In this document: in pieces, positions 34,086 through 41,798 of the stretch
How the letters are laid out: every line of letters begins with the position of its first letter
Position numbering within the stretch: the first letter of the stretch is position 1
Assembly: GCF_003052265.1 (NCBI RefSeq)
Contig: NZ_QANS01000003.1
Location: 248,001-312,000 of the forward strand
Length of the DNA: 64,000 bases
Origin: Stenotrophobium rhamnosiphilum
GTDB taxonomy: Bacteria; Pseudomonadota; Gammaproteobacteria; Nevskiales; Nevskiaceae
Reading direction: 5' to 3'
Notes under the pieces: model-generated
Told to the model about the DNA's origin: nothing
Seen by the model: the letters and a program-made list of their open reading frames with translations, nothing else
The model's database searches: none
Position numbers and translations under genes: made by a program

Positions 34086-34589
34086 GTGGCCGAAAAAAAG
34101 CAGATTTTAGTGGGCGTCATCATGGGTTCCCGGTCGGATTGGGAAACGATGGCTCACGCCGTGCAAATCCTTGAAGACCTGAAAGTGCCCTACGAGGCGC
34201 AAGTCGTCTCTGCGCATCGCACTCCAGACTTATTGTTCGATTACGCTTCGAGCGCGGCGGGTCGCGGCCTCAAAGTGATCATTGCTGGCGCAGGTGGCGC
34301 GGCTCATTTGCCGGGCATGTGCGCGGCCAAAACGGCGCTGCCGGTACTCGGTGTGCCGGTGCAGTCCAAGGCCCTTAATGGCCTCGATTCACTCCTCTCA
34401 ATTGTGCAGATGCCAGCCGGTATTCCGGTGGCAACGCTCGCAATTGGCCGCGCAGGTGCGACCAATGCGGGCCTCCTCGCTGCCGCAATTCTTGCAACAA
34501 CTGACAAGGCTCTGGCCAAACGTCTGGCCAAGTTCCGCGCCGACCAAACCGCCAAAGTCCTTAACGACGAGCCGCTGAAGCTGCCATGA
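34086..34589 (+). CDS. purE: N5-carboxyaminoimidazole ribonucleotide mutase
   Basis: A 167-residue class I PurE that rearranges N5-CAIR to CAIR in purine synthesis. It shows [20 protein letters not shown] and [11 protein letters not shown]. Two GTG starts are possible (34080, 34086); 34086 is preferred because AGGG stands eight bases before it. A -10-like GATAAT at 34048 is a candidate promoter element. It overlaps purK by four bases. Confidence 0.95.
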   Translation: MAEKKQILVGVIMGSRSDWETMAHAVQILEDLKVPYEAQVVSAHRTPDLLFDYASSAAGRGLKVIIAGAGGAAHLPGMCAAKTALPVLGVPVQSKALNGLDSLLSIVQMPAGIPVATLAIGRAGATNAGLLAAAILATTDKALAKRLAKFRADQTAKVLNDEPLKLP

Positions 34590-35677
34590 AAATCGGTATT
34601 TTGGGTGCGGGCCAGCTGGGAAGAATGCTGGCTCTGGCGGGGTATCCCCTCGATTTCGACTTTGTGTTCCTCGATCCGGCGACCGAAGCCTGCGCTGCGC
34701 CGCTGGGCGAGCACATCCACGCTGAATACAGCGATGAGCGCGCACTGGCCGAGTTTTGCGTTTCAGTTGATGTCGCCACCTATGAGTTTGAGAACGTGCC
34801 GGCGCACACCGCCGAGTTCGTTGCTTCACGCATTCCTTTGCTGCCGGCTGCCAAGGCGCTGACTGCAGGTCAGGATCGTCTCTCTGAAAAGCAGATGTTC
34901 GACAAGCTGGGCGTGCCGGTTCCGCGCTATATGCCGGTGGCGACGCGCGAAGCGCTGGATTTCGCAGTGAAGGCGACAGGTCTTCCTGCCGTGCTCAAGA
35001 CCCGCCGCATGGGTTACGACGGCAAAGGCCAGGCCGTGCTGCGCAAGCCAGAAGATCTCGATGCTGCTTGGAATCGCATTGGCGGCCAGCCGTTGATTCT
35101 CGAAGCGTTCGTGCCGTTTGAGCGCGAAATTTCCTGCATCTCTGTGCGCGGCAAAGATGGCGCGATGGCGTTTTACAACGTCGTTGAAAACGTCCACCGC
35201 GACGGCATTCTGCGCACCGCAACGCCACGTGCAGATGATCCGATGCAGCGCGAAGCCGAAGATTACGCGCGCCGTATCGCCGAGCATCTCGATTACGTCG
35301 GCGTGATGGCGTTTGAATTCTTTGTTGCGGGTGGCCGCTTGCTCGCCAACGAAATCGCACCGCGCGTTCACAACTCCGGTCACTGGACAATTGAAGGCGC
35401 GATTTGCTCGCAGTTTGAAAACCATCTGCGTGCGATTGCAGGTTTGCCCCTGGGTTCAACCGCGCTGCGCGCGCCTTGCGTGATGGTGAACTTTATCGGC
35501 GATGCGCCAAGCAACACGGAACTCGCCGCGATCCCTGATTTGCACATCCATCACTACGGAAAAACGCCGAAGCCCCTACGCAAAGTCGGTCATGCAACTT
35601 TGCTGGCGACCAGTGATGCGCGTCTGCAAGAGCAGCTGACGCTGCTCAATATGCTGGTGGCAAAAAGCGAAAGCTAA
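34586..35677 (+). CDS. purK: N5-carboxyaminoimidazole ribonucleotide synthase
   Basis: A 363-residue ATP-grasp enzyme making N5-CAIR from AIR, ATP and bicarbonate. It begins [17 protein letters not shown]; the ATP-grasp parts [12 protein letters not shown] and [13 protein letters not shown] are clear, and [14 protein letters not shown] is the catalytic segment. Gene order purE-purK with a four-base overlap is standard. A 12-base perfect hairpin follows the stop. Confidence 0.96.
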   Translation: MKIGILGAGQLGRMLALAGYPLDFDFVFLDPATEACAAPLGEHIHAEYSDERALAEFCVSVDVATYEFENVPAHTAEFVASRIPLLPAAKALTAGQDRLSEKQMFDKLGVPVPRYMPVATREALDFAVKATGLPAVLKTRRMGYDGKGQAVLRKPEDLDAAWNRIGGQPLILEAFVPFEREISCISVRGKDGAMAFYNVVENVHRDGILRTATPRADDPMQREAEDYARRIAEHLDYVGVMAFEFFVAGGRLLANEIAPRVHNSGHWTIEGAICSQFENHLRAIAGLPLGSTALRAPCVMVNFIGDAPSNTELAAIPDLHIHHYGKTPKPLRKVGHATLLATSDARLQEQLTLLNMLVAKSES

Positions 35678-35681
35678 GCCG

Positions 35682-35714
35682 CAACGTCTTGCCTAGTGCA
35701 CCGGCAAGACGTTG
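35682..35714. terminator. hairpin spanning the purK / DUF3106 convergence
   Basis: Arms CAACGTCTTGCC (35682-35693) and GGCAAGACGTTG (35703-35714) match perfectly around nine bases. The minus-strand stop codon 35693-35695 falls between/at the left arm, so the right arm encodes the last residues of the DUF3106 protein. No T-tract on either side. Confidence 0.55.
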
Positions 35715-36202
35715 ATCGGTGTCGCCGTCACGGGCGGCAAACCTGCGCCACCGATTGAGGGCAGCCCGGACGCTGGCGACAGCGCAGACTGCGGCACTTG
35801 CTGCTGTAGCTGCTCAAATTGTTTGCGCAAAGCGCCCTGCTCACTACTTGGCAGCAGCTCGTAACTCTGTTGCGTTTTCTGCAACTGCAAACGTTGCGCG
35901 GGGCTCATCTTTCGGTAGTCATTACGCTTGGCGAGTGTCGCGGCTTGTTGCTGCGGTGTCAGCGTTTTCCAAAACTGCAGACGTTGCTGCGCTTCAGTGC
36001 GTTGTTGCGGCGTCATCGCGGTCCAACGTGCGGCGCCGAGCGCCAGTTTGTCCTGACGCGCGGAAGGCAGCGATGCCCAATTCTTTTGCATCGGCAGCAA
36101 CACCGTTTGTTGTGCTGAACTCAGGCTATTCCATTCCACGGCGGCATTGGCGACGGAGCAGCCAGCGAGCAAAGCGATTGCGACCAGAACTTTAGCGTGC
36201 AT
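35693..36202 (-). CDS. DUF3106 periplasmic protein
   Basis: A 169-residue secreted protein: signal peptide MHAKVLVAIALLAGCSVANA and a helical mature domain with repeated W-x-L/P-x-QR units (WASLPSARQDKL, WTAMTPQQRTEA, WKTLTPQQQAA), the DUF3106 signature, then a Gln-rich coiled part and a Pro-rich tail. It resembles heat-resistant/stress-sensor periplasmic helices. It is the last gene of the sigma factor operon and starts 11 bases inside the upstream small gene. Confidence 0.8.
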   Translation of the reverse strand: MHAKVLVAIALLAGCSVANAAVEWNSLSSAQQTVLLPMQKNWASLPSARQDKLALGAARWTAMTPQQRTEAQQRLQFWKTLTPQQQAATLAKRNDYRKMSPAQRLQLQKTQQSYELLPSSEQGALRKQFEQLQQQVPQSALSPASGLPSIGGAGLPPVTATPINVLPVH

Positions 36203-36416
36203 AGCGAAGCTCCCGGTTTTTTGTGGGGGCGGTCGTTTGTCCGAGTGAAGGTAGAGGGGCTTTTGCATGTTGGGTATCCAGTATTTGGCGGGCTTCGGGC
36301 TCCGTCCAATCGGCAATAAATTCGAGTAATTCAGGAGATGGCGCAGCGGGCGGCTTGGCCTGCTGATTCGCGGCAGCGGTGCTCACAGCAGCAGCGAATA
36401 GCAGCGCTTCAAGCAT
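36192..36416 (-). CDS. small exported protein in the sigma factor operon
   Basis: A 74-residue protein with a short signal-like start (MLEALLFAAAVSTAAA) and PSPELLEFIADWTEPEARQIL. It overlaps the anti-sigma-like gene by eight bases and the DUF3106 gene by 11, which supports it as a real coupled gene despite its size. Similar short ELLEFLadW proteins accompany sigma/DUF3106 operons in gammaproteobacteria as far as I recall. Function unknown. Confidence 0.6.
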   Translation of the reverse strand: MLEALLFAAAVSTAAANQQAKPPAAPSPELLEFIADWTEPEARQILDTQHAKAPLPSLGQTTAPTKNRELRYAR

Positions 36417-36774
36417 TCGGACGTTCCTGCGCCAGCCATTGATAGAACTCGAGATCGCGATAGAACGCCGGGCTCATGTCATCCGTGAGCAAATCCAGGG
36501 TATCAACGCCGCTTGCATCAGCGACCGCGGGATTCAGCGCCGAGTTGCGCTCAGGCTGTAACACCAACACCGCGACAATTGCCGCTGCGGTCACCGCAGC
36601 AACAGGCCACATCGAGCGTAATTGCGCTGACGGTGTGTTGGCAGCAGCTAATGCACGTTTACGCGCGAGCGCTAGTTTTGCAGCGGTTTCGCTGTCGATA
36701 GTTTCTGAATGACGTAGCGCTTGCGCAGCTTTGCGTGCGAAGGCGAGATCATCCTGATCGTTTTCGTGATTCAT
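36409..36774 (-). CDS. DUF3619-like putative anti-sigma protein
   Basis: A 121-residue protein with a cytosolic N-terminal helical part (ARKAAQALRHSETIDSETAAKL), one membrane helix (MWPVAAVTAAAIVAVLVL) and a short periplasmic tail with DLLTDDMSPAFYRDLEFYQWL. Start 36774 overlaps the sigma stop by four bases. Position and topology argue that it holds the preceding sigma factor; the family assignment to DUF3619 is tentative. Confidence 0.7.
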   Translation of the reverse strand: MNHENDQDDLAFARKAAQALRHSETIDSETAAKLALARKRALAAANTPSAQLRSMWPVAAVTAAAIVAVLVLQPERNSALNPAVADASGVDTLDLLTDDMSPAFYRDLEFYQWLAQERPNA

Positions 36775-37310
36775 GGCCAAACTCCTTTCAAATCCGCTCG
36801 CAAGGTTGCGAGCGCACGGAACAGGTGAGTTTTCACACTGCCCTCCGAACAACCCATGGCCAGCGCGGTTTCTTCCACGCTCAGCCCCTGCCAAATGCGC
36901 AGGTCAAAAACTTCGCGTTGCCGATTGGGCAACTTGCGTAATGCCGCTTCAAGCTGATGCATCGCCTGATCACGTTGAAGCAGGTCGGCGCCAGTGGCTT
37001 GTTGATCCGGCTGGTTTTCGCTGACTTCTTCGTCTTCTACAGCCACATTGGGTGCGCGCCAGAAAAAGATCCGATTCCGCACCATTTGCCGCCGCCGCCA
37101 GTCCCGAATCTTGTTTTCGACAATTCGGTAGAACAACGGTGGCCACTCTTGCGGCGGGTGCTGTGCGTATTTACGCGCCAGCTGCACCATCGCATCCTGC
37201 ACAATATCCAAGGCTTCATCCCGGTCCTGCGTAACGATTTGAGCCATACGCAGGGCGCGGCGCTCTGCGCCGGTTAAAAAGGCTTCGAGTTCGGGGTGAG
37301 ATGGATTCAC
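36771..37310 (-). CDS. ECF RNA polymerase sigma factor (second system)
   Basis: A 179-residue sigma-70 family protein: region 2 with RDEALDIVQDAMVQLARKYA and WPPLFYRIVENKIRDWRR, an acidic linker, and region 4 VFDLRIWQGLSVEETALAMGCSEGSVKTHLFRALATL. It heads sigma / anti-sigma-like / small protein / DUF3106. It differs clearly from the SigK-like factor at 10826. Signal unknown, likely envelope related. Confidence 0.92.
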   Translation of the reverse strand: MNPSHPELEAFLTGAERRALRMAQIVTQDRDEALDIVQDAMVQLARKYAQHPPQEWPPLFYRIVENKIRDWRRRQMVRNRIFFWRAPNVAVEDEEVSENQPDQQATGADLLQRDQAMHQLEAALRKLPNRQREVFDLRIWQGLSVEETALAMGCSEGSVKTHLFRALATLRADLKGVWP

Positions 37311-37590
37311 CGCAAGAGTTTAGCCTGCATAATCAACGCAGCTCTGTAGCTTTGGTTTACTACACCCTGTGCAGTAGATGAAAAATCTTATGCACAGTGA
37401 GGGCTATTCATGGATGAAGTTGATGGTCAAGCGTTGGCTGACGCCTTACTTTAAGAGTCATTTTTAACTTGATGTTTTCAATTGAATTTTTATTATTCGT
37501 GACGCCTGCGATATTTTTCGTGCAACTTGTGCTGTCTGAAGCCCCGCGAGCCTGTTTGAACTATCCCCACGGTTATCCACAGGCCTGATC
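37311..37590. promoter_or_regulatory. priA upstream region with two consensus DnaA boxes
   Basis: A 280-base AT-rich gap between divergent sigma and priA genes. TTATGCACA (37388-37396) and TTATCCACA (37573-37581) both fit the DnaA box TTATNCACA exactly; the second lies ten bases before the priA GTG. A related TATCCCCAC precedes it. Between them is strongly AT-rich sequence. Confidence 0.55.
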
Positions 37591-39774
37591 GTGACTGTCC
37601 TTGTTGCCGCCATCGCGATTCCTGCGCCGATTTACCGCCTGTTTGATTACCGGGTTCCGGCTGCGGCCGAGGGCTTGTTAGTCCCAGGAATGCGTGTGCG
37701 GGTGCCGTTTGGGCGCCGCCGCTTGGTTGCGGTGGTGGCTGAGCCGCCGCGCGAGATCGAAACGGAGGGGCGCGAGTACAAATTTATAGAAGTAGTGCTC
37801 GACCAAGCTTCTGTTTTTCCTGCAGATTTATGGGCTTTGTGTCGCTGGGCCGCTGACTATTACCAATATCCGCTGGGCGAGGTTTTGTCCGCCGCGCTGC
37901 CCGGACCGCTGCGGCGTGGCGATGACACCGAGATCCGCCGCGAAAACGCACTCCATATAAGTGAGTCCGGCCGCGCCGCGCTGGAAACCTTGCCCGCCCG
38001 CTCACATGCCCAACGCGCCGTACTGCAACAGCTGGCGACAACGCCCTGTACGCGAGGCCAATTATTGGAACTGCTGCCCAAAGCGGCGGCGAGTTTGCGT
38101 AAGGCGATGGAGATGGGCTGGCTGCTCGAAGTGCCGCTGGTGATTCCAGATGGCGTCATCGGCCCGGCTTTAGCGCCAACCCCCGAACAGGTGACGGTTG
38201 TCGAAGCCCTGCGTTCCGCGGCCAAAGGATTTTCGGCGAGCTTGTTAGAAGGCGTCACCGGCAGCGGCAAGACCGAGGTTTATCTGTGCCTCGCCGCTGA
38301 TGCCGTGACGCGCGGTGAACAAGTTTTGGTGCTGGTGCCAGAAATTGGTTTAACGCCGCAGTTGCTGGCGCGTTTCAACGAACGCTTCGGTGCGGGCGTC
38401 GCGAGTTTTCATTCCGGCATGAGTGAAAACGAGCGTGCAGATACCTGGCTGCGCGCGCGCGCCGGTGAAGCACGCATCGTGATTGGCACGCGCTCGGCAG
38501 TGTTCGTGCCGTTCGCCAAGCTCGGCTTGATTGTGATTGATGAAGAGCACGACGCCTCGTACAAGCAACAAGACAGCTTCCGCTATTCCGCGCGCGATCT
38601 CGCGATTTTGCGCGCGCAGAAATTAGAGATTCCCGTGCTGCTCGGCAGCGCAACGCCATCACTGGAAACGCTGCACAACGCGCGCAGCGGCCGTTATCGC
38701 CATCTGAAATTAGAAAGTCGCGTGCGGCAAACCGCGCCGCCAAAAATCCATGCGCTCGATGTGCGTACACGTGCGCTGGATCACGGGCTTTCACATCCAT
38801 TGCTGGAAGCGATCGATCGACATCTCACCGCCGGCGGTCAGGCGCTGCTATTCATCAACCGTCGCGGCTTCGCGCCGGTGTTGCTGTGTCACGACTGCGG
38901 CTGGAGTGCGCCATGTGCGCGTTGCGATGCGCACATGACGCTGCATCGCGGGCGTGGACGTTTGGTTTGTCATCATTGCGGTGCACAGCAAAAAGCGCCG
39001 ACGACATGTCCGACCTGCAATTCAAAAACACTGACACCGGTGGGCCAAGGCACGGAGCGTGTCGAAGAAGCGCTGCGTGCACGATTTCCAGACAAGCGCG
39101 TCGAGCGTTTTGATTCTGATCGTCTGCGTCGCGCGGGTGAGCTGGAACGTTTGCTCGCGGATATTCGCAGCGGCGAGATTCACATTCTGGTGGGCACGCA
39201 AATTCTCGCTAAGGGCCACGATTTTGCAGGGCTGACGCTGGTTGGCATCGTCAGCGCCGATCAAGCTTTGTACGGCACAGATTTCCGCGCGATCGAACGC
39301 ATGGGTCAGATGGTCACGCAGGTTGCGGGGCGCGCAGGTCGTGGCGCGCAGCAAGGCGAAGTGATTCTGCAGACGCATGAGCCGGAGCATCCGCTGCTGC
39401 GTACCTTAGTGGAAGGTGGCTACATAGCGTTGAGTGATGCACTGCTGGAAGAGCGCCGCATGGCGGGCTTGCCGCCGTTCTCGCATCTGGCTTTATTGCG
39501 TGCAGAAGCGACGCAGGCCGACGCACCGCTGCGATTCCTCAATGAGGCGCGCAACTTGATGTTGGCGGATCGGGAAAGCGTGCAAGTCTCAGATGCCATC
39601 CCCGCAACGATGGAAAAGCGCGCAGGCAATACGCGTGCGCAGTTGTTGCTGCAATCAGCAAGCCGCGCCGTGTTGCAGCGAAAATTATCCGCGTGGGTTG
39701 GGCAGTTCGACAGCTTGCCGTCTGCGCGACAAGTTCGTTGGTCTCTGGATGTTGATCCAGGCGATCTGTACTAA
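37591..39774 (+). CDS. priA: primosomal replication restart helicase PriA
   Basis: A 727-residue 3'-5' helicase that reloads the replisome at collapsed forks. The N-terminal fork-binding domain begins VPFGRRRLVAVV; Walker A GVTGSGKTEVYL, DEEHD box, and a zinc-binding module with eight cysteines (CHDCG...CARCD...CHHCG...CPTCN) follow, then helicase motifs VGTQILAKGHDF and QVAGRAGRG. The GTG start at 37591 directly precedes the conserved N-terminus. Confidence 0.97.
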   Translation: MTVLVAAIAIPAPIYRLFDYRVPAAAEGLLVPGMRVRVPFGRRRLVAVVAEPPREIETEGREYKFIEVVLDQASVFPADLWALCRWAADYYQYPLGEVLSAALPGPLRRGDDTEIRRENALHISESGRAALETLPARSHAQRAVLQQLATTPCTRGQLLELLPKAAASLRKAMEMGWLLEVPLVIPDGVIGPALAPTPEQVTVVEALRSAAKGFSASLLEGVTGSGKTEVYLCLAADAVTRGEQVLVLVPEIGLTPQLLARFNERFGAGVASFHSGMSENERADTWLRARAGEARIVIGTRSAVFVPFAKLGLIVIDEEHDASYKQQDSFRYSARDLAILRAQKLEIPVLLGSATPSLETLHNARSGRYRHLKLESRVRQTAPPKIHALDVRTRALDHGLSHPLLEAIDRHLTAGGQALLFINRRGFAPVLLCHDCGWSAPCARCDAHMTLHRGRGRLVCHHCGAQQKAPTTCPTCNSKTLTPVGQGTERVEEALRARFPDKRVERFDSDRLRRAGELERLLADIRSGEIHILVGTQILAKGHDFAGLTLVGIVSADQALYGTDFRAIERMGQMVTQVAGRAGRGAQQGEVILQTHEPEHPLLRTLVEGGYIALSDALLEERRMAGLPPFSHLALLRAEATQADAPLRFLNEARNLMLADRESVQVSDAIPATMEKRAGNTRAQLLLQSASRAVLQRKLSAWVGQFDSLPSARQVRWSLDVDPGDLY

Positions 39775-39818
39775 GTGCTCTGTACTAACGCGCTGCTGCT
39801 GCGATAAGGTTCTGCGCC

Positions 39819-40256
39819 ATGACACCCGAAGCATTCACTGAATACCTGCATAAAGAAATTCCGCTGACCGCAGCGATGCAAGCGCGCGTGTTGCGTAGCG
39901 AAGCGGGCTTCGTCGAAATCAGCGCGCCGTTGGCGCCAAACAAGAATGTGCACGGCACCGCATTCGCTGGCAGTCTTTCGACTTTAGGCTTGATCAGCGG
40001 CTGGGTCGTTCTAGATCGCGCGCTGCACGATGCCAAATTGAAAGCGCATCTTGTTGCGCAGAAGAATGAATGTATTTTTCACGCGCCAGCCACACAGGAA
40101 TTACGCGCGATCGCACGTATTCCTACGGATGAATGGACGCGATTCACGGACGCGCTCGTGAGTAAAGGCCGAGCCCGCATCAACGTCATCACCGAAATTC
40201 GCGCTGGCGATACGCTGGCGGTTACCCACACTGGCACTTACGCGGCGAAACTATGA
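39819..40256 (+). CDS. YiiD C-terminal-type thioesterase
   Basis: A 145-residue hotdog protein. NKNVHGTAFAGSLSTLG is the thioesterase core segment (YiiD_C family), followed by NECIFHAPATQEL. It stands alone without the N-acetyltransferase domain of enteric YiiD. Likely acyl-CoA or acyl-ACP thioesterase; substrate unknown. It ends four bases into the NUDIX gene. Confidence 0.82.
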   Translation: MTPEAFTEYLHKEIPLTAAMQARVLRSEAGFVEISAPLAPNKNVHGTAFAGSLSTLGLISGWVVLDRALHDAKLKAHLVAQKNECIFHAPATQELRAIARIPTDEWTRFTDALVSKGRARINVITEIRAGDTLAVTHTGTYAAKL

Positions 40257-40777
40257 GCGGACCATTCTTCAAATTTTGCCCACGCTGCGGCTCGCCGATG
40301 AGCACACAGCATCACGGCGGCATGGATCGTCAGGCTTGCACGAATATTCCTGCTTGCGGTTTCGTACATTGGGACAATCCTGTTCCGGTCGTCGCTGCGA
40401 TTGTTGAGCACGAGGGCGACATCATTCTTGCCCGCAATGTTTTGTGGCCAGGAAGATTCTTTGCTTTGATCACCGGCTATCTGGAAAAAGATGATCCTTC
40501 GCCAGAAATTGGCGTGGCGCGTGAAGTGAAGGAAGAGCTGAATCTGGATGCGCAAGCCGTGACGTTCGTCGGCCACTATCCGTTTCCGCGACAGAATCAA
40601 TTGATCATCGCTTATCACGTTGTGGCGACTGGCGAGATCAAACTCAACGAAGAGCTCGCCGAGTATCAGCGCGTGCCACCAGCAGAAGCGAAGTACTGGC
40701 CCGCTGCAACAGGACTGGCGCTACGCGATTGGCTGATCAGCAAAGGCCATCAGCCAGAAGCAATGCAGTTCAGCTAA
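40253..40777 (+). CDS. NUDIX hydrolase with zinc ribbon
   Basis: A 174-residue protein: N-terminal zinc ribbon (FCPRCGSPM ... ACTNIPACGF) and a NUDIX box near residues 80-103, GYLEKDDPSPEIGVAREVKE with EEL after it. The box has EKDDPSPEIGVA where classic ones have one Glu, but the REVKEE core is intact. Members hydrolyse nucleoside diphosphate derivatives (NADH-like, ADP-ribose). It ends four bases over the convergent LysR gene. Confidence 0.86.
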   Translation: MSGPFFKFCPRCGSPMSTQHHGGMDRQACTNIPACGFVHWDNPVPVVAAIVEHEGDIILARNVLWPGRFFALITGYLEKDDPSPEIGVAREVKEELNLDAQAVTFVGHYPFPRQNQLIIAYHVVATGEIKLNEELAEYQRVPPAEAKYWPAATGLALRDWLISKGHQPEAMQFS

Positions 40778-41679
40778 GCGCGCTTATTGGCGCGCACGAG
40801 TTGTCGCGTTAACTCCAATAAGTTTTGCAGATGCGGTGAATCGGCATCGTCGCGCCGATAGAGCAAACTCAGGCGTGCTTTTGGCGCAGGTTTGCGAATC
40901 GGTCGATAAGTCACGCCTTCGATATTCGCCTGTTGCATCGACGCGGGAACAATCGAAACACCAAGGCCCGCGGCGACGAGGTTGACGATCGAAGTCACCT
41001 GCGAGGTTTCCTGCACCACACGTGGTGAGAAACCGGCGCTGCGACATGCAGCGATGATTTCTTCATGCAGGCCCGCGCCAACGGCGCGCGGAAATAAAAC
41101 GAACGGTTCAATCGATAGCGCCAACAATGGCACTTGTGTGCGAGCGCACAAAGGGTGGCCGGAGGGCAGCGCCACCAGCATTTCTTCGTCGATCAAGGAT
41201 TCCATGAAAAGTGAACGATCGGTTTCGAGCAGCGGGCGTACAAATGCGAGATCTATGGTTTCGTTACTGACTAAATTGGCCAGACTCGGCGTCGTACCTT
41301 CATCCAATGTCAGCGCGACATTCGGATAGCGCTTACGAAACTCACGAATCACTTGCGGAATCAGCGCATGGAACGGCGCTGAGTTGATCATGCCAACGCG
41401 AATGCGGCCTTGTTCGCCGCGAGCAACGCGACGTGCGCGCTCGATGGCTTGATCGGCATCACGCAGGATGCGCTGTGCATCTTCAAGAAAAGCGCGCCCT
41501 GCATCGGTCAGCGAAACCCCACGTGGCAGACGCTTGAATAAGGGCGTGCCAATTTCGCGCTCCAGTGCTTGAACCTGCTGCGACAGCGGCGGCTGCTCCA
41601 TTCCCAGCGTTTTGGCCGCACGCGTGAAGTGCTGCGCTTCAGCAACGGCAACGAAATATCTGAGGTGGCGCAACTCCAT
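40774..41679 (-). CDS. LysR-type transcriptional regulator divergent from aceE
   Basis: A 301-residue LTTR: N-terminal winged HTH (LRYFVAVAEAQHFTRAAKTL ... LSQQVQALEREIG) and a periplasmic-binding-protein-like effector domain with GQIRVGMINSAPFHALIP-type start. It is divergent from aceE with 119 bases between, and a T-N11-A palindrome lies 17 bases before its start. It resembles regulators of aromatic/chlorinated catabolism (CatR/BenM group) in its first 60 residues; the effector is unknown. Confidence 0.9.
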   Translation of the reverse strand: MELRHLRYFVAVAEAQHFTRAAKTLGMEQPPLSQQVQALEREIGTPLFKRLPRGVSLTDAGRAFLEDAQRILRDADQAIERARRVARGEQGRIRVGMINSAPFHALIPQVIREFRKRYPNVALTLDEGTTPSLANLVSNETIDLAFVRPLLETDRSLFMESLIDEEMLVALPSGHPLCARTQVPLLALSIEPFVLFPRAVGAGLHEEIIAACRSAGFSPRVVQETSQVTSIVNLVAAGLGVSIVPASMQQANIEGVTYRPIRKPAPKARLSLLYRRDDADSPHLQNLLELTRQLVRANKRA

Positions 41680-41695
41680 GCCGATGCTCCCTATC

Positions 41696-41712
41696 CATAC
41701 TTTATAAGTATG
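41696..41712. promoter_or_regulatory. candidate LysR operator (T-N11-A palindrome)
   Basis: CATACTT-TAT-AAGTATG, a perfect 7+7 inverted repeat containing the LTTR box T-N11-A, lies in the gap between the LysR gene and aceE. Confidence 0.5.
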
Positions 41713-41798
41713 AGTATCTCACTATTCATATATTGGACGTATTAAGTGCCCGAGGTCTACATTGACGCCATATTGAATAAAGTTGGACGGAGAAAGTC

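Noticed and set aside
34826-35459. Antisense frames over purK
   Set aside because: purK is full length with intact motifs.
37410-37455. 14-codon frame MDEVDGQALADALL upstream of priA
   Set aside because: Too short, with no regulatory logic such as rare codons or a following attenuator.
37472-37588. 38-codon hydrophobic frame just before priA
   Set aside because: Reads like a small membrane peptide, but has no ribosome site, and its AT-rich codons may simply reflect the DnaA-box region.
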